Positions 57,237 to 64,000 of a stretch of DNA of 64,000 bases are shown here, piece after piece. The DNA comes from Crossaster papposus (Eukaryota > Echinodermata > Asteroidea > Velatida > Solasteridae). Each line of letters opens with the position of its first letter. Within the stretch, counting starts at the first letter, position 1. Below the pieces are notes generated by a model. That model made no database searches. It worked only from the letters and a program-made list of their open reading frames with translations, and was not told the origin of the DNA. The translations under genes were made by a program, and so were the position numbers. Location of the stretch: positions 1,116,001 to 1,180,000 of the forward strand of contig JBAIAA010000349.1 of the NCBI GenBank assembly GCA_037893245.1, in the 5' to 3' direction.

Positions 57237-58119
57237 TGTGTGCTCGTAATTTTTTTTAATTTTGAATTTTAGGAATAAATGACTGGCTTTCAAACATTTT
57301 TGCCCTGATTGACCTTCATTTAAATTAAGATAATAAGAAAACAGTAGTGTCCGGTTGCAAACATTAAAGCTATGGCAGTTATTAAAGGCAATCAAATTAA
57401 ATCAAACATTTTGAACTTTGGTATTTCCTGTGTTTTATTTTACTTAATGATTTTTTTTTCTTCTAATACAACTAAGTAATAAATTAAGATAGAAATATAA
57501 TGTTCTTATAAAACTAATGTAGGAAATGGCAAGTATTTCAACAAACATTTATGTTTTCGTTTCAGTCACGGTATAATACAATATATTAAACATTAAATTT
57601 GGGGGCTGGTACGGTGTCGATCAAAATACATACCTTTTTTAATACAACCGGTAAATTAACTGGAATTATTAATCAAAAAGAGAAATCGAATCACTATGAA
57701 CATTATCCTACTAAAGTACTCGAATGTTAAATGTTGTCTCCCCATATAAAACAAAGCACCTTCCATTCCAACTAACTTTAAGTCAGCACAAAACAGTACA
57801 GGGCGCCCTCTGTTGTGTATGACATGATAATTTAATTTCCTGCACACCCGTACATAAAATGGTATAGGCCAACTCCGCGCAAAGGCAAGATGGCGGCCAA
57901 CGAACGTGCTGGTTAAAGATATTTTTTTCGCGTGATAAAAACATCATTTTTACAAAAGAAATGTAACCTCAAGCACACTGACACTCTTTTGTATCGTGTA
58001 TATCACAGTGCTATAACTTTTTTGTCAATATAGAACACGTTTTGGATGTGTTGTCGGTGTGTTGTCGGTGCTGTGCGTGTTGTCGGTGTGTTGTCGGTGA
58101 ATAGTAGGACCCGGAAAGA

Positions 58120-59690
58120 GTGGTTGGTTTGTCCACGCTTCCGGGGAGTCGTCGCCGCGATTCACGGCCGACATGGCTACATGTATCTCAATCACGCCTC
58201 CTTTACCTGGACTTAAACAATGGACATTCGCTTTACAAAGTACAAACCTATGGGCACATCTGATGTCCGTGAATTTTCTTCCAAATTGCAGCATGCCAGA
58301 AGGAAAATAATAGTTTCAAGTAAGCTGCATGTTACAGATGATCCAGTCGGTTACTTTTTGGATAGTTGTAAATACATGTACTAAGTATACATACACTATA
58401 CTTGAAAATATGACACCCCCTTACCTTGTTGTATTCCACGCTAGTGGATCGACAACTTGCTCACGTCTACCTTGTATTCCACGTGAGTGGATTGACAACT
58501 TGCTCAAGTACGTCTAAGTTGTATTTGGTTTCTTAATCTTATGCAAGATTAAATTCGCGCTCCCATAGCCTCGAGTCAAATCTCACAAAGTGTCCTGTGT
58601 TCACTCTGTCAATAATTTCCAGAATGTTGCAATCATTATTGCGACATCGGGGGTTTTCCCTCGTAAAGGAAACGACAAATGCTAACCTACAAAACCTACA
58701 CGCGGCAAGATTCCGAATCACTTGATCGGATCGTCCGGCTATTTGTTTCCAACATGCTACATAGTCTTGTTTTCAAGACGTTACTATTGCACTTTTGTAC
58801 TTTTGAATATCAACAGAGGGCGCACTTTAAATGCCGAAGCGCAATCAGATTTTGTGGCGATCAGAATTCGTGTACGTTTTTCAAACACCGGCTCCGGTAC
58901 AATGTGGACGCAGCTGAATTTAGTAAACTATACGCATGCGTGAAACCAGATCGCACACAAAGCCGGGATTTTGAAAAGCCACGACGTCAGCAAATCTGCG
59001 CGCTGGCGCTGAAATAACACAAGGGTCTTGGGCAAGACTACATGCCACATAGAAAATCACAGCAAATTAGAAAATCATATTTACACCGATTGCGCGGCTC
59101 GTGGTCACTGCACTATAGTTTAGTGGTTGAAACGGAAATATACATCATTTGCTTTTACTGTAATTTTCAGAAATGAATGGATTTGGGGGGTTAGTATTGT
59201 ATAGCAAATATTGTTACACTGACTTGTTTGACTGAGGTTTGTGTTTATAGCTGCTAGAAAAAACAAAAAAACAAACCACATGCTATTGTAGTCTGGTTCC
59301 CTGACCCCACTTAAGATGAAACAGTGCATCTTATATACGTCGGGAAATTGTACATAATTACACTTTTTTTGTTTTGACAAAAGCTTGTCACGGAGTAGTA
59401 TGAAAATCAGACCCCTGTGAAAATCGGACTTCTTTTTCCTATTACTAATAGTATTAGGCCTATTGGTTAAACCCTCTCACGTGACCGGTCACTGCCCTCT
59501 TTATCCCCACTTAATTAAGCATGCCCAATACAACCAATGAGCCTGGATTAGTACGAAATTCACACTATACCGGCAATCCCACAATCTATCCGGCCTGTCA
59601 ATCAAGCAGTGTGCATTGACTAATAAGATTACGACATTTGGTAAGGTGGCTCAGCAACAGTTTCTCCAGGCGTCGTCCGCCAATACACCA
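58120..59690. other. non-coding region
   Basis: No gene recognised. An imperfect tandem pair of about 50 bp (TATTCCACG...GACAACTTGCTCA) at 58431-58507. Confidence 0.35.
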
Positions 59691-59749
59691 TTAACAGGGA
59701 CCGTTACGCCATCTTGAAAATCAAAGCGAGGCAAATATGACAAACAAAC
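59690..59749 (+). promoter_or_regulatory. possible TSS-proximal region
   Basis: ACGCCATCTTGAAAATCAAA contains a YY1-like GCCATCTTG site, which often lies at start sites, about 40 bases before an ATG in good context (ACAAACATGGCG). Confidence 0.25.
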
Positions 59750-59765
59750 ATGGCGACCTACTACT
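59750..59765 (+). CDS. candidate short first exon (ATG then GTAAGT)
   Basis: ATG GCG ACC TAC TAC T followed at once by the donor GTAAGT. A good acceptor (CATTTTCTTTTCAG) ends at 60025, and the next exon stays in frame for about 29 codons before a TAG. Very short coding exons occur, but the evidence is splice consensus only. Confidence 0.2.
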
Positions 59766-60025
59766 GTAAGTGTGCGGTGAACGAGTGGCTCTCGCAAAGT
59801 TACAGCAGATTAACAATCTTAAAAGTGGCCTAAATTCTTCAGAAATCTCGTTCCATGTTCTAAGTACGTTATGTGTCATTGCATTTTGAAGAAGGATCGT
59901 ACAAAATAAAACCTAAAACCAGTGGCAGAAAAGACGTTTTAGTGAAGTAGTTAACGAGTAACGTTTAACGTATCGTTCAGACATTCTATTTTCACTTTGT
60001 CATCATCCTTACATTTTCTTTTCAG

Positions 60026-60115
60026 CTGAAATACCCTTTAGTTCTTCATTGAGACGTCACCTCAACTTAAACCACGCGCACTTCACATGGAGTGGAATAC
60101 AACAATGGACACGCT
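60026..60115 (+). CDS. candidate second exon
   Basis: Follows the polypyrimidine tract and CAG at 60023-60025. In frame with the 59750 exon it reads EIPFSSSLRRHLNLNHAHFT and reaches a stop at about 60113. No domain. It could be an untranslated or alternative exon. Confidence 0.15.
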
Positions 60116-60129
60116 AGTGCGTTTAGCAA

Positions 60130-60930
60130 ACAAGCGCTAGTAATTAGTGGTGCGCGCGCTATTATGACGCACTTACGAACCGTATACATGGGGATGTACA
60201 TACATAGGCCTACACAAAATGTGTTTAGTTTGTGTTTGTATTTCGTAGATTCTTTAATTTCAAAGTCGATACCGTTTCATTGATTTAGAGATTACTTCTA
60301 CTTTCATTAGCGACCAAACCACCATAGCTGCTATCGAGTTGGATTTTTGTTTACATCGTCCGTTTGAAAAACAAAAAAAACACACACATAGGCCTATACA
60401 TGTTTAATTATTGTTTTTAATTGTCCAACTGTTTTTGTTAGCCTCCAGGCCCGTTATGACGTTATTTTCATTTGCCACCTGACACTACACCCCAGCTGTC
60501 AATCAATCGATTCAACAAACCAATCATCCATTGTGTATTTATTGTATCGGGGCATTTTCCTTAACATTGGTTTTCCCGCCAATTTTGCATATGAAGCAAG
60601 ATATTAGATGGAGGGAGGGACAACATTATGATTATAGTTATGCTCTTGCGTCAAAGTGTCGTCTGACAATAGCCATTCTGTACTGTGTGCAAGCGGAGCC
60701 AGCGTGTTATTGTGTCATCGCTTCTGTTGCTTTCTGCCTTCGCATAAAATCCAGCATTTGTGACAAAAAAGCGACTCTGGGGACACAGAGAGCATTTGCA
60801 TAAAACTGCATTAAATTGTTACTAAAATTAACACGGATTAGTTTGTTTTATGATACCCGATTCTTCAGTGAAAAGGTAGTAACAAAATCACACCACTTTA
60901 CTTATTCGTGGGAAAGCACCGTAACAGCTC
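60130..60930. other. non-coding region
   Basis: No gene recognised; AT-rich. Confidence 0.35.
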
Positions 60931-60933
60931 AAC

Positions 60934-61003
60934 ATGGCCGTTATCCGTGCACTTCAAGTCATGTTCTTTCTTCAATCGGTGGTTTTACTGGTGTTCATCC
61001 TAC
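60934..61003 (+). CDS. candidate signal-peptide exon
   Basis: ATG in good context (CAACATGGCC) opens MAVIRALQVMFFLQSVVLLV+FIL, a short polar start followed by a hydrophobic core as in signal peptides or signal anchors. It ends at a perfect donor, C|GTAAGT at 61004. The intron is phase 1, the usual phase after signal-peptide exons of secreted and receptor proteins. Product unknown. Confidence 0.45.
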
Positions 61004-61331
61004 GTAAGTTATCTTTCCATTACATTATTATGTTTTGTATCTATATCAAATAACCAAAGACTTCGAAGCTGTTCAATGTCAAACAAAATATTTGAATTTG
61101 CGGCTGGCTTCTTTGAAAGAAGCAGCTTTTGTGTTTAGCGAACACTTCTGTTAAACAAAATGTAACAATTAATCTAAACATTTATAATGTAAATATTTAT
61201 TTTACTCCAGGAACGATTTACTAAATAGTTTCGGACATTCGACAATATGGGTTTTCCCGACCAATTTTAGGAGAACAAAACATGTTCATTTGCGAGTCAG
61301 TTTTTTCACTATTATCGCATTCAATTTTCAG

Positions 61332-61463
61332 CATTTGTTTGGTTTAATTTCTACTGTCTTTTTGGTGCAATCAAACTAAAAGTCATTGACGAGGTTGAAA
61401 ATACGGTACCCTGTGGAGACGTGAACACAATGGGGACAATGGGAGTGAAAAGGTCTCCAGAGG
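61332..61463 (+). CDS. candidate following exon
   Basis: After a tract ending TTTTCAG (61331), the phase that fits the 60934 exon gives an open frame: PFVWFNFYCLFGAIKLKVID, then EVENTVPCGDVNTMG and a possible donor near 61464 (G|GTAATT). The DEVENTVPC piece faintly recalls an Ig-like strand but is too short to assign. Could be chance. Confidence 0.25.
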
Positions 61464-61469
61464 GTAATT

Positions 61470-62819
61470 TATATAGATTAATAGGTCTCCCTCCACTAGA
61501 AATTTCACGAATTAGATTTTTGGATTTTACTCAAATTACTAAAAAACTAGGGTTAGGATGTGGGTTAGGGTTTGTGTTTGGGTTAGGGTATAATATAGGG
61601 TATTATTAGGTCGAAAGTTTAACCCAGGACAATAATTGCGGTTGAAATAGGAACATTTTGAAACACGTGCTCGACTTTCTAACCATTGTGCACGTACGAG
61701 ACAAAGACATATGTCTCACGTGATGCAAAAATGCGAATGTGTGTACAGGATTATTCATCTGTGTGTACTTTTTGCTATTTGCTTGATTTCAATAATCACA
61801 TCAGTAGCTGAATTAAACTGATTGATCCGAAAAGCAATGAATCTGAACCATGACGATGGCAGTTATTTATGCTAATTTACGGGTGGTTGTAGTCGCTTTA
61901 TTATTCGACTTTTTAAAAGAGGGCAATTATTAATGTATGTACCTCTCGGCTCCGGTGATACCTTTGTATTTTACTAGCTATGTGAATAATACTGCGTTTA
62001 CACACGTCCCAAACGTAATATAAATGTTTACGTCCTTTCATTTAAACTAGTCATGCTTTACACCAATTCCTGATGTTTTACTCTGCAAGATTGATCCCTA
62101 TAAAATCTAGACTGATAAAATATTATCGACGTGGCCCAAATCTTCCCTTTAGTTTTTTTTAATAATTTGCGGTTCCTCGTAAGAAACTAAAGTACACTGC
62201 ACTGTAAAAGATTATTGCTATGAAACATTTCTGCCACTCGAAGGCAATTATCCCTATCCCATTCAATTTTTTTGATCTATTTGTTTTAGTCACTAATATC
62301 AATTTAAATTGAATTTTCAAATCTGTTTTACTGACGACATTAAATTAAATAAGGCCTAAGTTAATCTGCGGAGACTGAAGACACCCCAATATTTTTACTC
62401 ATTACATGTGTATAATAAATGTATGTCCAACTACAAACTATGCAGTTTGCATCAACTCCTTACAACTTCAAATTCTTGAACCCTTGATGGGTTATCCAAT
62501 ATGTCGCAATGTTATGCTATCATGGCGATGGTATTTGTGTGTTCATTGCATTGCAATTAACAACAACAGTATAAACAAGCTGATTGTTGTAGACTGTCGT
62601 GGTTGCTGTAGGATGTGAAGCCCCTTCTTGTGTAATCAGTCAGTACGCAGCGCGCGTTCGTTAATTAAGTGATTTAGTTTATTTGCAACGTATTTGCAAC
62701 GGTAAAATGAATATTTATGAGATTGGATACCACATTTAAAATTGTATGGGTCTTTAAAACAGCAATTGTATTAACAAATGAAGTACATTTAGCCTTATCG
62801 TTTACAAGAAATAAAACAG
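61470..62819. other. non-coding region with GGGTTAG motifs
   Basis: 61547-61600 is a degenerate run of GGGTTAGGGT-like units. Otherwise no gene recognised. Confidence 0.4.
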
Positions 62820-62821
62820 AA

Positions 62822-63099
62822 CTAGAAATGTGTTTGTGGACAAACACATAGCTGTTTCGAGTGTCTGAAATGACTTTCAATATGTGTCAATGGTCTAAGT
62901 GTGTGTCAAGTCTGAAGTCGATCGGATTTACCTAAGTGCCAAAGATATATTGGTTGAAAAAAACGTGTACACATCCTATGGGGAAAACTACACCTTTAAT
63001 GTGATGTCACATGACACCCGATGATGTCATCATGATGTCATCTTAATTTTCGAACTATTTTGAGGAAAAAAGGGTCGCGAATTTATCCTTTAACACTAG
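62822..63099 (-). mobile_element. small Helitron-like element
   Basis: On the minus strand it ends in hairpin TGTGTTTGTCCACAAACACA, then TTT and CTAG followed by T, the Helitron 3' pattern. The other end is ACTAGTGTTAAAGG. About 280 bp with no ORF. Contains ATGATGTCATCATGATGTCA palindromes. Confidence 0.45.
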
Positions 63100-63109
63100 T
63101 TATTCTACA

Positions 63110-63540
63110 CAGTGTACATACACACTCCATAGCACATGCTGCTTGTATAACCTCGATCGTGTTTCATCCCACATACGCTGTTATGCAACATTACTTAAAT
63201 CTCGCTGATCTCAGCTGCTGAGTGCCGGTGACGCCCGCCGGTTATTGGCTACATATCGGTGCACAAACCAAGGGCGCTGTTTTCTTATTGGCTCACTTGG
63301 GTTTGTACACAAACCATCAGTACCAATGGTTCATGCACCGTCAATTAAATGTCAATTTTATCGAGCGTGTTCGAGTAATGTTCGGTCATTTGTTCTGTGC
63401 CAAAATCCATATAGTGTGTGTGTAGTGTAGTAAATATACTACTGAGCCCGTCCCCCTAAATTGAAATTCGCAACGGTAATGTTTGCCCACAAACAATATT
63501 GACAACAGGCCGCACCACGAATGTACAATTTCGAAAGTGA
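63110..63540. other. non-coding region
   Basis: No gene recognised. Confidence 0.35.
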
Positions 63541-63564
63541 AGCCTAAAAGATAGGTGAAGGGTT

Positions 63565-63930
63565 GCCTAAGGTGAGAGACTTGAACAAGTTAAAATAAAC
63601 CCCTCGAATTAAAGATTGTTGTTGCTTACAATAATCATATCTACGTTAAAATGTATTTTGGGGATTTTCTTGAACGTTTTGAAATTTCCCGTCTCCCATG
63701 TTAGGTAACCCTTTAACAAATTTTTCGCCCAATTTATGGACACACTATTTTCTCCAGTTTTATCATTGTTCATATGATTTTCCATAAGGTTTTAATATGA
63801 TAACTGTGCCAGGAAGCAATTTGGTGAATTTGAAGCTCACCAATACTGACTACTTGATGATATCTGGAGACAGTGTAATGTGCGCACATTTTATGGGTTC
63901 ACGAAGTTGTCATTTTGGATAATTTAACAA
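63565..63930 (+). repeat. dispersed repeat, copies of families at 26.7 and 25.9 kb
   Basis: 63570-63765 matches the hairpin MITE of 26690-26900 (TTGTTGTTGCTTACAATAAT...). 63765-63910 matches 25905-26060 (ATATGATTTTCCATAAGGTT...). The same adjacency occurs at 26.7-27.0 kb, so the composite spread as one unit. Confidence 0.8.
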
Positions 63931-64000
63931 TTAAACGAAAGAAATGAAGTTTAATTATAATTCTACCCAGTCTACCACTGGCACTGAAGGGCTTACGTGA

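Larger units (their letters stand above)
54664..58111. mobile_element. fold-back element, ~450-bp arms
   Basis: 54664-55110 and 57690-58111 are reverse complements, starting GGTCCTACTATTCACCGACA. The outermost part is a short tandem array of CACCGACAACA units, followed by a conserved GGCCGCCATCTTGCC (YY1-like) site. The interior contains two direct-repeat elements and a 143-bp array, but no transposase. A loose 8-9 bp flank match (GGAAGAGT / GGAAAGAGT) could be the target duplication. Confidence 0.8.

Noticed and set aside
56082..57395. A ladder of similar minus-strand ORFs of 88-128 residues
   Set aside because: They repeat every 143 bp with the frame shifting at each unit. Tandem-array artefacts.
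61547..61600. Telomere (TTAGGG)n
   Set aside because: Units are irregular (GGGTTAGGGT, GTGGGTTAGGG) and few. Not a telomere, at most a degenerate interstitial motif.
1..64000. tRNA, rRNA or snRNA genes
   Set aside because: I looked for conserved boxes and cloverleaf-like stretches and found none convincing. The GGGTTCGCCC piece in the 6672/9344 repeat lacks a credible tRNA fold.

Overview
This is eukaryotic nuclear DNA with no prokaryotic operon structure. It is AT-rich, gene-poor and loaded with many kinds of transposable element. The best guess is a marine invertebrate deuterostome (echinoderm, hemichordate or amphioxus grade). The grounds are a CR1/L2-type LINE with a 2A-like motif, a Harbinger transposon with its Myb/MADF-like partner gene, RTE-like and Ty3/gypsy remnants, abundant long-arm inverted-repeat elements, and a stonustoxin-like/FN3/GTPase gene. 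The species assignment is inference.

Layout. 0.7-4.4 kb: decayed Ty3/gypsy element on the minus strand (gag to integrase). 4.6-5.5 kb: remnants of a LINE reverse transcriptase and a second gypsy RNase H. 7.0-9.3 kb: a transposon with terminal inverted repeats of about 150-215 bp and an 8-bp target duplication, carrying a gag-like triple zinc-knuckle ORF. 10.4-13.8 kb: nearly complete L2-like LINE with one frameshift. 14.3-19.4 kb: GC-rich unassigned ORFs and nested inverted-repeat elements. 20.5-25.05 kb: a Harbinger transposon (transposase plus a DNA-binding partner with an 8-residue repeat) inserted in a palindromic element. 25.2-27.2 kb: more palindromic elements. 27.57-30.85 kb: a 49-bp minisatellite of about 66 units. 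31.6-34 kb: nested palindromes and a 440-bp tandem duplication. 34-38.7 kb: mostly featureless.

38.7-42.5 kb holds the only large host-type gene: a minus-strand 1270-residue ORF joining a stonustoxin-type N-terminal region, two fibronectin III domains, a P-loop GTPase and a cysteine-rich C-terminus. A copy of its 5' end lies at 45.03-45.18 kb, sandwiched between two copies of another gene's promoter and first exon. 48.9-51.8 kb: a repeated block of about 1 kb with a Helitron-like end and a TTAA element. 54.7-58.1 kb: a 3.45-kb fold-back element containing a 143-bp tandem array. 59.7-61.5 kb: candidate short 5' exons of one or more plus-strand genes, one encoding a signal peptide. The window ends in dispersed repeats also seen at 26-27 kb.

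Most genes here belong to mobile elements and do not form a pathway. The SNTX-like GTPase gene is the main candidate for host function, probably intracellular defence by analogy with related GTPases. Exon calls rest only on start context, splice-site sequence and coding content.
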